Positions 18,132 through 27,258 of a DNA stretch of 64,000 nucleotides are shown piece after piece. The position numbers were made by a program, and so were the translations under genes. How positions within the stretch are numbered: the stretch's first letter is position 1; each line of letters starts with the position of its first letter. The notes under the pieces are model-generated. The model searched no databases. It was not told the DNA's origin and saw nothing but the letters and a program-made list of their open reading frames with translations. This DNA comes from Rhodobiaceae bacterium (lineage in GTDB: Bacteria > Pseudomonadota > Alphaproteobacteria > Parvibaculales > Parvibaculaceae). The stretch covers positions 682,001 to 746,000 of the forward strand of contig CP030277.1 of the NCBI GenBank assembly GCA_003330885.1, in the 5' to 3' direction.

Positions 18132-18176
18132 TATCGGCCCTCCCAAAGGCTGGGCCCCAAAAGGCGAGATGGGGGG

Positions 18177-19490
18177 TTACCGGTATTCGATAACGGCGTC
18201 GCGTCGCAGGTCTCGCAAGTGCCGTCGCGCCATCATGGAGACCTCCTGATTGAACAGTGTATTTTCGATGGAGTCTCGCGTTGGTTGGTTGCCAACATCA
18301 TCTTTACGGTCACACACAATCAGTGCTTCGATCCCACGATCTGTCCGCCCAATGGGAACGACTGTACCAGCCTCAGTTTTCAACAGTTGGTCACGCATTG
18401 GGTTTCGGAGCTGAGCCGCTGTCAACGTGGATGGTTGGCTGAGTTGTGCGGCAGGAAACTCCTTGATCTGGTCTGCAGCACCCGTACATGTCTTAAACTC
18501 GGCCCTAAATTTGTTTGCGTGAGCCACCCGTGCCTGCAGAGCGCGCTCTGGTGCCTCGGGAGCAAGTGAGAAGACAACTTGAATGATTTGGAAACGAGTC
18601 TCCAACGGATTGGGCCCTAGCCCCTGCCGTTTTGAGCGCAACTGCATTATGTAGAAGCCGTTCAGGGATCTGATTGGGTTGGAGACGGCGCCGACATCCA
18701 TGCGCACGACGGCTTCCGCAATCTGAGGTGCTAACTGGCTTTCTGAGACCCATCCAATATCTCCGCCGCTGGCGGCAGAAGCAGCCTGGCTGAATTGTTG
18801 AGCTACATTGGGAAAGGGAGCTCCAGCACGCAATTGTTCGACCAAGCGTTGGGCGCCCTGCGCCATCTCACGTTCCTGACTGGGGTTATCGAAGCTCAGG
18901 TAAATCTCAGTGAGTTGAAACTGAACTTGGCTGGCATCGCTGTTAATGCGGGCAAGGGTTTCGTCAATTTCGTCGTCGCCAATCTGCACCAAAGGCGCAA
19001 AGCGTGCGCTGATTACGCGGTTCCAAGCGACATCAGCTGTGATCTGCGTTCTGAGTGCGGCTTCATTGACACCGCTTTCGTCAAGATATTCGATGATTTC
19101 TTCAGACGTCATTCCCGCACGTTGGGCAATGCCGGTAATCGACTCGTCAACTTCCTCATCATCGACAGGCAGCTCAAGACGCTCTGCTTCTTGCATTTGA
19201 AGTTTCTCGTCTATAAGCGACCTAAGAACCTGTTCACGGATCCGTTCGATATTTTCACGAGTCGGTTGAAGGCCCGAGGTGGCGACAACAAGACGGACGC
19301 GTTGGTCGAGATCATACTTGGAGATAACGGCATCGTTCACGATGGCTGCTATACCAAGTACTTCGCCAGCTGCACGCGCTGGTTGGACAGACAATGAGCA
19401 AAGGAGTCCGACAGCGAGCAGCAACTGGCAAAAAGCTGCTGTCATGTTGTTAACTGTCAGTAAGGTGGCACGCTGGGACACTTGGGTCAT
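18177..19490 (-). CDS. surA: Periplasmic peptidyl-prolyl isomerase SurA
   Basis: Chaperone for outer-membrane proteins such as LptD. The start at 19490 (437 aa) places a signal peptide at the N-terminus, with a hydrophobic core near residues 20-33 and an ARAAG cleavage region. The frame is open further upstream but those residues are not family-like. Next come the SurA N-domain (VNDAVISKYDLDQRV), a chaperone helix region, and a parvulin domain with GGDIGWVSESQL and the FYIMQLRSKR end. Sits between lptD and pdxA. Confidence 0.92.
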   Translation of the reverse strand: MTQVSQRATLLTVNNMTAAFCQLLLAVGLLCSLSVQPARAAGEVLGIAAIVNDAVISKYDLDQRVRLVVATSGLQPTRENIERIREQVLRSLIDEKLQMQEAERLELPVDDEEVDESITGIAQRAGMTSEEIIEYLDESGVNEAALRTQITADVAWNRVISARFAPLVQIGDDEIDETLARINSDASQVQFQLTEIYLSFDNPSQEREMAQGAQRLVEQLRAGAPFPNVAQQFSQAASAASGGDIGWVSESQLAPQIAEAVVRMDVGAVSNPIRSLNGFYIMQLRSKRQGLGPNPLETRFQIIQVVFSLAPEAPERALQARVAHANKFRAEFKTCTGAADQIKEFPAAQLSQPSTLTAAQLRNPMRDQLLKTEAGTVVPIGRTDRGIEALIVCDRKDDVGNQPTRDSIENTLFNQEVSMMARRHLRDLRRDAVIEYR

Positions 19491-19596
19491 CAATTTCTCA
19501 ATCAGGGAAACAGCCTCAAAAGATGCGGCACAAAATGCCGCTAAGTAGTGGATCCACAATACAATTTTCGCCCGCTCGATCAACAGGAGAGGCGTC

Positions 19597-21798
19597 TTAA
19601 CTCCCTGAATTCGACCCCAATGCGCGGGTAAATTGCGTGCCCCCCAGGTGTTTGAGGACGATGGAGAAAATAATGGAATTCTCCGGCTCAATGTCACGAT
19701 CTCGAGTGAAGGATTGCGAAAACCCAAGACCGACAGTCATGCACTCATCAGCATAGCCGATGCTGATACCATTGTTGAGGGTTTGTTTGCCTTCAATATC
19801 ACGCCTTGTGTAGCCAGCCAGGCTCCAATAATCCGTAAGCGCATAGGTGGCAGATCCGACAAACTCTTCACGTTCACCAAGTGCAGCTGAGAGGCTCTGA
19901 TCAAAGAACGCATACCCTATCGTAGTCGTTAACGGCCCCCAGATAGCGATTGCATCTACTTCATTGCGCCGGAAGGTAAAATCGTCCTTGTCCAATCTGA
20001 AACGATGGTCAATGGATAGGTTTTCCGAGGGAACCAAAGAGATGCGACCGACATAGTCGGACTCCTGATCTCTCAGACCTGATGCACTATCGAATGTATT
20101 GTTTTCTCGCAGCCTAAATGTTTGTCCGAATTCAACCGAGGCTGACCCACCTTCTTCGCCAAAGATTGACGCTCGGAAGCCGACATTCGCGCGAGATCCG
20201 CCTTCCCACCGATCCAATCCAGCGAAACGGCTGGCATCGAAGAGGTTCGATGTATCAAATTCAAAACTGAGTGAGTCTTCGTCGGGTATCTCGTCCCGAT
20301 CCCCGGTGTTTGGGGCGTAGATCAACTGGACGATGGGCTCGATCAGCTGTCGTGTTGTTCCGCCGTGGCGGACCAGTGGCAAGCGCCACTCTGCACCAAT
20401 AGTTGGGAGCGCGCGCGCGACGGTAGTAGGCGTGGAGGTTTGCCCGCTGTCTAGCAGGACATTGTCGGTATGGTAGACGTCGCCGCGCATATTAGCGAAG
20501 AACGAATAGACTTCACCGGTAGATGTTATGGTCTCTGCATCCCAACCGAGGTCCATCGATAGACGGCGGGAGTCAGTCCCGTCGTTCCGGTTCAAGATCA
20601 TGGCATTAACATCAAGGGCTGTCGTACCACCCAAAACTTGTCCGCCAAATTCATGATGGTAGTTCATTAAAGGTGCGATGACAGGCGTCTGGCGTGGGTT
20701 GTCCGTAGAGAGGAGGCCTTGAAAGTAGAACCCCTCAGCGGTGAAAAGGTTTCGACCGTTTTCAGCTTTGACGTAAGCGGTACTGGTGAGGTCGGTTTCA
20801 TCGGAGATGTTGAATCGCCTAAGGAAGGTATCGTCAGACGTTAGTTGGGTCTCAAACCCCCAACTCCATTCCTTATCAATCTGAAAATCGCCATGAGCAA
20901 ACAAGCTACCTCGGAAACTTTCATCCGCTGGTGTACCTGCAATAGGTTCTCCATCGGGCCAAATTGCGGCCACATCCGCTTCGAAGGCCCCACTCTCTAA
21001 TGCCTGTCGGTATTCAACCTCAAACAAAACACCTTCTTTGGTCATGTAGGTAGGAGCGATGGTCGCATCGATGTGATCTGAGATGACCCAATAATAAGGA
21101 ACGCTCAAAAATGTCCCCAGATCACTCGAGTTGCCGAACGAAGGAGCCAGGAAGCCAGACTGCCTCTCTATAGTAGGGTCTGGGTGTGAAAAGAACGGCA
21201 CATACGCAATTGGAATTCCAAAGAGTTCAAAAAAAGCATCTTCGTAAATGATCCTCTGTTCTTCCTGATTGTGGATCACACGGAATGCTTTGATCTGCCA
21301 GAGGGGGGTGGTCTTTCCCTCTTCTTCGCAGACTTCACATGGACTGAAGACCCCCTTGTAAACTGACGTAACATTTCCGTTGCGGCGTTGGGCTTCGTTA
21401 CCCGCAAGCCGCGATTTATCCGCCAGCAAAACCTGAAGTGTGTCGACCACGCCATCGCGCAACTCATCAGAAAGTTCCGCCCGTTCTGCAAAGATGACAT
21501 CTCCGCTCGGTTCCAGAAGGACAACGTTACCAGTGGCCACAACGACGCCCGTCGCTTCATTGTAGGTCATCTTATCGGCGGTCATAATGCGATCGCCGTA
21601 GGCCACTTCTACATCACCGGTTGCGGTGACGGTCTGTGTTTCCTGATCGTAAGACAGTTCGTTGGCTTGCATCAGAACGTCGCCGCCTGGTTCGATCTCA
21701 GCTGCGGAAACACCGTTTGCTACGAGCAACAGGAATGTAGCGAAAAACCATGCGCTGTGCCGGGCACTAGCGAAATGCAGCCAACTCAAAACAATCAT
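19597..21798 (-). CDS. lptD: LPS-assembly outer-membrane protein LptD
   Basis: Outer-membrane barrel that inserts lipopolysaccharide, with partner LptE. The start at 21798 (733 aa) gives a signal peptide ending in VSAAE; ATGs at 21822 and 21843 are alternatives, and none has a strong ribosome-binding site. An OstA/LptA-like jellyroll follows (repeats of ANELSYDQETQTVTATGDV type), then the barrel. Cysteines appear as CEVC near residue 158 and one near the C-terminus, fewer than in E. coli. Upstream are lptG and lptF, completing an LPS export cluster. Confidence 0.93.
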   Translation of the reverse strand: MIVLSWLHFASARHSAWFFATFLLLVANGVSAAEIEPGGDVLMQANELSYDQETQTVTATGDVEVAYGDRIMTADKMTYNEATGVVVATGNVVLLEPSGDVIFAERAELSDELRDGVVDTLQVLLADKSRLAGNEAQRRNGNVTSVYKGVFSPCEVCEEEGKTTPLWQIKAFRVIHNQEEQRIIYEDAFFELFGIPIAYVPFFSHPDPTIERQSGFLAPSFGNSSDLGTFLSVPYYWVISDHIDATIAPTYMTKEGVLFEVEYRQALESGAFEADVAAIWPDGEPIAGTPADESFRGSLFAHGDFQIDKEWSWGFETQLTSDDTFLRRFNISDETDLTSTAYVKAENGRNLFTAEGFYFQGLLSTDNPRQTPVIAPLMNYHHEFGGQVLGGTTALDVNAMILNRNDGTDSRRLSMDLGWDAETITSTGEVYSFFANMRGDVYHTDNVLLDSGQTSTPTTVARALPTIGAEWRLPLVRHGGTTRQLIEPIVQLIYAPNTGDRDEIPDEDSLSFEFDTSNLFDASRFAGLDRWEGGSRANVGFRASIFGEEGGSASVEFGQTFRLRENNTFDSASGLRDQESDYVGRISLVPSENLSIDHRFRLDKDDFTFRRNEVDAIAIWGPLTTTIGYAFFDQSLSAALGEREEFVGSATYALTDYWSLAGYTRRDIEGKQTLNNGISIGYADECMTVGLGFSQSFTRDRDIEPENSIIFSIVLKHLGGTQFTRALGSNSGS

Positions 21799-21912
21799 CC
21801 CCGCTCGTCGCAACTCACACATCCCCCCAACGCATCTCATCACACAATGTCTAGCAGACTATCGAAATCTCTTGCAGATCTTCTCTGGCACTTTTGGTGA
21901 TTTTCTGGTGAT

Positions 21913-23010
21913 TCAACCATCTTCTAGGTGGAAAAGGGCAGAAAGGCCCAAAAGCATGGCGATCAGTGCCGGGGCCCATGCAGCTAGAATTGGTGGAATG
22001 ATGCCGGAGCTGCCAAAGGCAAGGGAGAGTCGTGTGAGGAAAAACAGCATAAAACCAGCGAAAATGGCAGCCACGACGAGTTGGCCCACACCCCCTAGGC
22101 GAGATATGCGCATAGAGAACGTTGCCGCGACTAGGACCATTGTGGCGAACAAGATCGGACTGGCGAGCAGGGAATGAAAATGGATCCGGTGTTGCTTAGC
22201 CGAAAAACCGGCCTCCTCAGCGAGTTCGATGAACTGAGGCAGATCCCAAAAAGAGATGGTTTCTGGTCTGTTGAAGCTTTCATGCACGCGCTCCGGTTGA
22301 AGCTCTGTGGCTAGCTGGTAGTTTTCATAAAACTTTGGTTGTCCGGACGGCTCAGCCAGCCAAACATCTTTTAACTGCCAGTAACCGGGGCGCAGATCCG
22401 CGCTCGAGGCATCCAGGCGTCCGGCAAATACATTATCGGTTGTGTATCGGAAAATGATCACGTCCTGCAGTGCAATCCCATCGGTGCTGCTGCCCCGCAG
22501 GGCATGAACAACAGATTTTCCGTTTTGATCCGACTCGCGAAGCCAGAATCCCGTTTGTGCGACGGATAGAAGGCTTGCGCGTCCTTTGATGAATTTGCTC
22601 TCTAGCTGCCCGAATTGGGAAACCATTGTTGCGGCAACAGGGTTGTAGACGGTTACTGCAACCACGCCGATGACAAACGCGACCAATACGGCAGGCATAA
22701 GAAACTGCCAGGCTGATACTCCAGCGGCGCGTGCAACCACCAATTCTTGGCTGCGATTAAGGCGGAGCAGTGAAGCCATACCACCAATTAGTACGGCAAA
22801 CGGCATGACCTCCCAACCAAGGCTTGGAAGACGCAGCAATGCCATCGCGAGAACGATCCCAATGCTGACATCATCTTTGGTGGAGGTACGTCGCAGCAGT
22901 TCAACAAAGTCAGCGAGAAAAATGATGGCCAGACAGATAAGAAACGACACGCCCACGGCAGAGAGAAACTGACGGCTAAAGTATCGTGAAAAGGTCCAGG
23001 AAACATGCAT
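21913..23010 (-). CDS. lptG: LPS export permease LptG
   Basis: One of the two permeases of the LptB2FG ABC exporter that extracts LPS from the inner membrane. The 365-residue product has the LptF/G layout: spans near 14-35, 55-78 and 100-125, a periplasmic beta-jellyroll (about 130-275), and three terminal spans. MASLLRLNRSQELVVARAAGVS near 78-99 is the conserved coupling helix. It starts 5 bp after the lptF stop. Confidence 0.94.
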   Translation of the reverse strand: MHVSWTFSRYFSRQFLSAVGVSFLICLAIIFLADFVELLRRTSTKDDVSIGIVLAMALLRLPSLGWEVMPFAVLIGGMASLLRLNRSQELVVARAAGVSAWQFLMPAVLVAFVIGVVAVTVYNPVAATMVSQFGQLESKFIKGRASLLSVAQTGFWLRESDQNGKSVVHALRGSSTDGIALQDVIIFRYTTDNVFAGRLDASSADLRPGYWQLKDVWLAEPSGQPKFYENYQLATELQPERVHESFNRPETISFWDLPQFIELAEEAGFSAKQHRIHFHSLLASPILFATMVLVAATFSMRISRLGGVGQLVVAAIFAGFMLFFLTRLSLAFGSSGIIPPILAAWAPALIAMLLGLSALFHLEDG

Positions 23011-23015
23011 GTGGC

Positions 23016-24176
23016 TTAAGACTCTCTTCCCTGGAGCGCCGCTTTAGATGGCATCAAAGCTCTAACTGGTGCGAGTACGCGTCCAAATTGAACACCTGCG
23101 ATGGACATCGCGGCGATAGCACAGACCGACAAGGGGAAAAGGTACATCGCAAGCGCAGCGCCGGTGTAGGTCACCGTGGTGCTGAACAGAACCAGCGAAA
23201 CCAGACGTGCGCCGAGCGCAAGGACAGCAGCAACCCCCAAGCGGAATGCATACCCTCGCCGGTTGAACTCAGCGGAAATCAGGCTTGCGAGCGCGATAAA
23301 GGTCAGCATAAACGGATAAAGGATGCCTGCTAGACGGTCATGCGCTTCTGCCAGGAGCCGGGGTCTGTAGTTGGCTGCGTATACGTCGTCTGGGGCCGGC
23401 CATAAAAGGTCCGTCAAATAGCGTTCCCTGCCTTCGTAATATTGAGTCGACGTGCCGGAAGCGAATTGGCTGAGGTCATAGGTGTATTTATCGAAATAGA
23501 GCAGGCTAAGGGATGTTTCCCCATCTGCATTGCTGGCCCGTTGGATGTTTCCATTGAACATCACCAGACGCGGACCACTGTTCGAGAACACCATGTTCCC
23601 AGTTTCTGCCATATAGGTGACGGGCTCGACAGGGTCCCGATTGTCGTGCACCAGAATGCCTTCTATCGTCCCGTTCAGCTTTCTGTTGCGAACATAGACA
23701 GTGAGCCCATTGATAGGGTTGTTAAAGGCACCTTCCCGTATCATCGCCGAGGCGAAGTCAGCGCGGATTTCATATAGCCGCTTCTTGACTTCCCGTAAGC
23801 CAGCGGGCGCGATGTAGATGCTGAGACTCAAGATTGCGACGCTCACCAGCGCTGTGAGCATCAACAAGGGTTTCGCCACTCCCCAACGACTGATCCCGGC
23901 CGAAAACATGACAACCAGTTCGCTGTCTGAATACAGTCGATGAAGTGAATAGAGCACCCCAATGAAGAGCGAAATTGGCAGCACCAGAGTGAGCACACTG
24001 GGGATGGAAAGCAATGTAAGGAAAAAGTAGGTGCCCGCACCCTGTCCTTGGGCGATGATCACATCGAGCAGCCGCAGTGCCTGGGTCAGCCATATGATCC
24101 CTGTGAGTGCAAGCGTCGCAAGCAATAGCGGGCCTGTCGCCTGCCAAAGTATATAGCGGGTGAAGCCGCTCATCAT
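23016..24176 (-). CDS. lptF: LPS export permease LptF
   Basis: Partner permease of LptG. The 386 residues show the family layout with N-terminal spans near 13-33 and 50-72, the coupling region LHRLYSDSELVVMFSAGIS near 74-92, a periplasmic jellyroll and C-terminal spans near 290-360. Start codons at residues 1 and 2 (MM) are equivalent. First gene of the minus-strand lptF-lptG-lptD-surA-pdxA-rsmA run; divergent from pepA. Confidence 0.94.
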   Translation of the reverse strand: MMSGFTRYILWQATGPLLLATLALTGIIWLTQALRLLDVIIAQGQGAGTYFFLTLLSIPSVLTLVLPISLFIGVLYSLHRLYSDSELVVMFSAGISRWGVAKPLLMLTALVSVAILSLSIYIAPAGLREVKKRLYEIRADFASAMIREGAFNNPINGLTVYVRNRKLNGTIEGILVHDNRDPVEPVTYMAETGNMVFSNSGPRLVMFNGNIQRASNADGETSLSLLYFDKYTYDLSQFASGTSTQYYEGRERYLTDLLWPAPDDVYAANYRPRLLAEAHDRLAGILYPFMLTFIALASLISAEFNRRGYAFRLGVAAVLALGARLVSLVLFSTTVTYTGAALAMYLFPLSVCAIAAMSIAGVQFGRVLAPVRALMPSKAALQGRES

Positions 24177-24249
24177 CCGCGTGTCGTCCTTAAGTCTTAG
24201 AAGCTGTGATGCGAAAAGGCGCTAGGCCCCGAATTCACACTAGGATAGC

Positions 24250-24277
24250 TTGCATGTTAAGAATGAATGGTTAATCC
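24250..24277 (+). promoter_or_regulatory. Candidate pepA promoter with overlapping inverted repeat
   Basis: TTGCAT (24250-24255), a 16-bp spacer and TAATCC (24272-24277). The inverted repeat GGTTAA-N6-TTAACC (24269-24286) overlaps the -10 region and could be an operator for the divergent lptF/pepA region. Confidence 0.35.
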
Positions 24278-24299
24278 ATTTTAACCTTTCTGGGAAGGC

Positions 24300-24321
24300 G
24301 CAGAATTCAGCAAAATTCTGC
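24300..24321. repeat. Inverted repeat in the pepA leader
   Basis: GCAGAATT-CAGCAA-AATTCTGC, a perfect 8-bp stem with a 6-nt loop, about 54 bp before the pepA start. It is followed by an A-rich run, so on the minus strand it is preceded by T residues and is not a typical terminator. It could be a protein-binding site or mRNA leader structure. Confidence 0.5.
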
Positions 24322-24374
24322 CAAAAAAGCCAGAAATGACGTGAAGAAAAGCGAAAACTAAAGGGACCCGATCC

Positions 24375-25871
24375 ATGAATGTGACTTTTGCCGATTTTTC
24401 CTTGCCCAAAACAGGCGCAGTGGCTGTGTTTGCGGCCGAAGGCAAGCCTCTGAGCGGCCGCGCGGCGGAAATCGACAAAAAGACGGGCGGGGCTTTGAAA
24501 CGGGCCATGAAAGGTGCCGAGTTCAAAGGAACGAAGGGTCAGATGATTGATCTCATCGCGCCTAAAGGCATCTCCGCTGCCCGCGTGGTTTTGGTGGGGC
24601 TCGGCAAACCGGAGAAGCTCACCGCGGCAACCTATGAAACGCTAGGAGGGTCGCTCGTAGGTCACCTGGACAAGACAGCTGACAAAACCGTCGCTGTTGC
24701 AATCGACCCGGTCAAAGGCTCTGCCGTTGGCGAAGACGAGGCTGCTGCCCATCTGGGATTTGGTGCGAAGTTGCGCGGTTACAAATTCGATAAATACCAA
24801 ACCAAGAAAAAGCGTCCTGCGCCGTCTAAAAGCAAGCTCAATAAAGTATCAATCATGTCCGCGGTGACCGCCCAGGCACGACGGCACTTTTCTCCTCTCG
24901 GCAAGATCGCGGACGGTGTTTGCCTTGCGCGCGACTTGGTCAATGAACCAGCCAACATACTTCACCCCACCGAATTTGCGGGTCGTGCGAAAGAGCTCAC
25001 CAAGCTTGGGGTGAAAGTGGAAGTGCTCGGCGAAAAAGCCATGCAGAAGCTGGGCATGGGGGCGCTGCTCGGCGTTGGGCAAGGCTCAGTGCGGGAAAGC
25101 CAGCTCGTTACAATGCAATGGATGGGTGGCGAAAAGGGAGAGGCGCCGGTTGCCTTTGTCGGCAAGGGCGTTTGCTTTGACACAGGCGGCATCTCGCTGA
25201 AACCTGGTGCTGGTATGGAAGACATGAAAGGCGACATGGGCGGCGCAGCCTGTGTGACCGGTCTCATGCACGCATTGGCAGCACGGAAGGCACCGGTCAA
25301 TGCAGTTGGCGTGATTGGCCTGGTTGAAAACATGCCAGACGCTGGCGCGCAGCGCCCAGGTGATATTGTGACGGCCGCCGATGGCCAGACCATCGAGGTC
25401 ATCAATACAGATGCAGAAGGTCGTCTCGTTCTGGCAGATGCGCTTTGGTACACGCAGGACAAGTTCGATCCGAAATTCATGATTGATCTGGCGACGCTGA
25501 CGGGTGCCATCATGGTAGCGCTCGGGCAGGAATATGCCGGTCTCTTCTCCAACAATGATGAGCTGAGCGAACAGCTCACGACATCAGGCCTCTCGGTCAA
25601 TGAGAAGGTCTGGCGTCTTCCGATGGGCGAGCCCTATGACAAGATGATCAATTCCAAATTCGCAGACATGAAGAATGTGGGGAGCCGTTATGGTGGTTCC
25701 ATTACGGCTGCGCAGTTCCTGCAGCGCTTTGTCGACGGTCGGCCTTGGGCGCATATCGATATTGCGGGCACAGCGATGAATTCGCCAGCGAGTGCAATCA
25801 ATACAAGCTGGGGCTCTGGCTATGGCGTGCGTTTGCTGAACAAGCTGGTCACCGACCACTACGAAAATTGA
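24375..25871 (+). CDS. pepA: Leucyl aminopeptidase
   Basis: M17 cytosolic metallopeptidase that removes N-terminal residues from peptides. The 498 residues show the catalytic region [16 protein letters not shown] near 261-276, [11 protein letters not shown] near 283-293, and the signature [16 protein letters not shown] near 344-359, carrying metal ligands and the catalytic arginine. The stop overlaps the TTG start of holC by 4 bp, a gene pair conserved in many Proteobacteria. Confidence 0.96.
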   Translation: MNVTFADFSLPKTGAVAVFAAEGKPLSGRAAEIDKKTGGALKRAMKGAEFKGTKGQMIDLIAPKGISAARVVLVGLGKPEKLTAATYETLGGSLVGHLDKTADKTVAVAIDPVKGSAVGEDEAAAHLGFGAKLRGYKFDKYQTKKKRPAPSKSKLNKVSIMSAVTAQARRHFSPLGKIADGVCLARDLVNEPANILHPTEFAGRAKELTKLGVKVEVLGEKAMQKLGMGALLGVGQGSVRESQLVTMQWMGGEKGEAPVAFVGKGVCFDTGGISLKPGAGMEDMKGDMGGAACVTGLMHALAARKAPVNAVGVIGLVENMPDAGAQRPGDIVTAADGQTIEVINTDAEGRLVLADALWYTQDKFDPKFMIDLATLTGAIMVALGQEYAGLFSNNDELSEQLTTSGLSVNEKVWRLPMGEPYDKMINSKFADMKNVGSRYGGSITAAQFLQRFVDGRPWAHIDIAGTAMNSPASAINTSWGSGYGVRLLNKLVTDHYEN

Positions 25872-26317
25872 CCGAGGTTCTTTTTTATCACCTGCAGCAA
25901 ACATCGCTCGAACAGGTGCTGCCAACGCTTTTGGAGCGGAGCCTGGAACGGGGCTGGAAAGCCGTGGTCCAGGTTGGTAATTCCGAGCGCCTCGACGCTC
26001 TGAACGGTGCGCTGTGGACCTATAGCGATGATGCTTTCCTGCCTCATGGGACTGAGGAAGATGGACCATTGGAGAAGCAACCAGTGGCGCTGACGGCTGC
26101 GGGCGAAAACCCAAATGGGGCCGATGTTCTGTTCCTGGTGGATGGTGCGGTGCCCGGCGAAATCGGGCCGTATGAACGCTGTGTGTTGATGTTCGACGGT
26201 CGGGACGACGAAGCTGTGGGTGCTGCGCGCGATCACTGGAAAACCCTCAGCGAGGGTGGTCATGATGTAACCTACTGGCAACAAAACGACGCCGGTGGCT
26301 GGGAAAAGAAAGCCTGA
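25868..26317 (+). CDS. holC: DNA polymerase III chi subunit
   Basis: Clamp-loader accessory subunit that links polymerase III to SSB. The protein (149 aa) begins [22 protein letters not shown] after a TTG start within a TTGA overlap with pepA; the open frame extends upstream inside pepA but only this start gives the family N-terminus. [22 protein letters not shown] and DVLFLVDG are typical chi segments. Confidence 0.9.
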   Translation: MTEVLFYHLQQTSLEQVLPTLLERSLERGWKAVVQVGNSERLDALNGALWTYSDDAFLPHGTEEDGPLEKQPVALTAAGENPNGADVLFLVDGAVPGEIGPYERCVLMFDGRDDEAVGAARDHWKTLSEGGHDVTYWQQNDAGGWEKKA

Positions 26318-26346
26318 GTTGAAGGCACAATGAGTGGGGTAAAATA

Positions 26347-27258
26347 ATGAAAAAGCTTGGCGCGGTCGTTCTGGCCATTTTGGTTCTTGGTGGCCTTGGC
26401 TACTATATTGCACTGCTTCAAATGAGCGACGTTGATGAGTCTCTCTACTCAATCGATCTCAATGAGGTTCGCGCACTCAGCACCAGCATTGAAGGGCCAC
26501 TTCCCACGAGGGTGAATACGGAAGCGCCGGTCGGGATTGAGTTTCCTGGCGCTGCGGTGATCACCGGGTGGAGCTGGGCGCCGCATCAATTGCCGATTTA
26601 TGCCTATCAGGTCGTCTATCCAGATGGGCACATCATGATCGATGCTGCCATGAGTAAAGATCAGGCTGCGATCGGGGGCGGAGCTGCCTTCTTCGACGAT
26701 GATTCCTATGCTCGCTTGATGAGTGCATTGAGCAATGCAACGCAGATTGTTTTCACACACGAACATTATGACCATGTGGGCGGGGCTGTGGCACACCCAG
26801 ACGCGATTGCGTTGCTGGATCAGGTTCGTTTGACTGACCTGCAACTGGCCTATCCGGAAAAGTGGGGGGATGTGCACTATCCAGAAGGTGCACTTGAGGA
26901 TTATGAGCCGCTTTCATATGACGGCATGATGGCTTTGGCTCCCGGAATCGTATTGATCGAAGCAGCAGGCCACACACCCGGCAGTCAGATTGTCTATGTG
27001 CGCAGGAACGATGGGCAGGAATATTTCTTCATCGGCGATGTCGCCTGGAACTATGCTGGGATTGATCAGGTCCGCACACGACCCAATCTCGTGAGCTACG
27101 GCTTTCTTGGTGAAGACCGCGCGCGGACCCATGCCCAAGTTGCTGAGTTAAAGCAACTGGAAGCAGCCAACCCTGAAATCGCTATCATTGTTGGGCATGA
27201 TGCGCGCCGCACGGGTAGTCAGATCGCCGCGGGTGTTCTGGGCGATCAGTTTGAGTAG
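26347..27258 (+). CDS. Metallo-beta-lactamase-fold hydrolase, membrane-anchored or secreted
   Basis: A 303-residue MBL-superfamily protein. An N-terminal hydrophobic segment (about 4-24) is a signal anchor or signal peptide. The zinc motif is THEHYDHVGG (His138, His140, Asp142, His143), with later ligands in AAGHTPGS (near 213), FIGDVAWN (near 232) and VGHDARR (near 284). This resembles the AHL lactonase/hydrolase branch, but the substrate is not known. Its 3' end overlaps the convergent ABC-F gene by 13 bp. Confidence 0.85.
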   Translation: MKKLGAVVLAILVLGGLGYYIALLQMSDVDESLYSIDLNEVRALSTSIEGPLPTRVNTEAPVGIEFPGAAVITGWSWAPHQLPIYAYQVVYPDGHIMIDAAMSKDQAAIGGGAAFFDDDSYARLMSALSNATQIVFTHEHYDHVGGAVAHPDAIALLDQVRLTDLQLAYPEKWGDVHYPEGALEDYEPLSYDGMMALAPGIVLIEAAGHTPGSQIVYVRRNDGQEYFFIGDVAWNYAGIDQVRTRPNLVSYGFLGEDRARTHAQVAELKQLEAANPEIAIIVGHDARRTGSQIAAGVLGDQFE

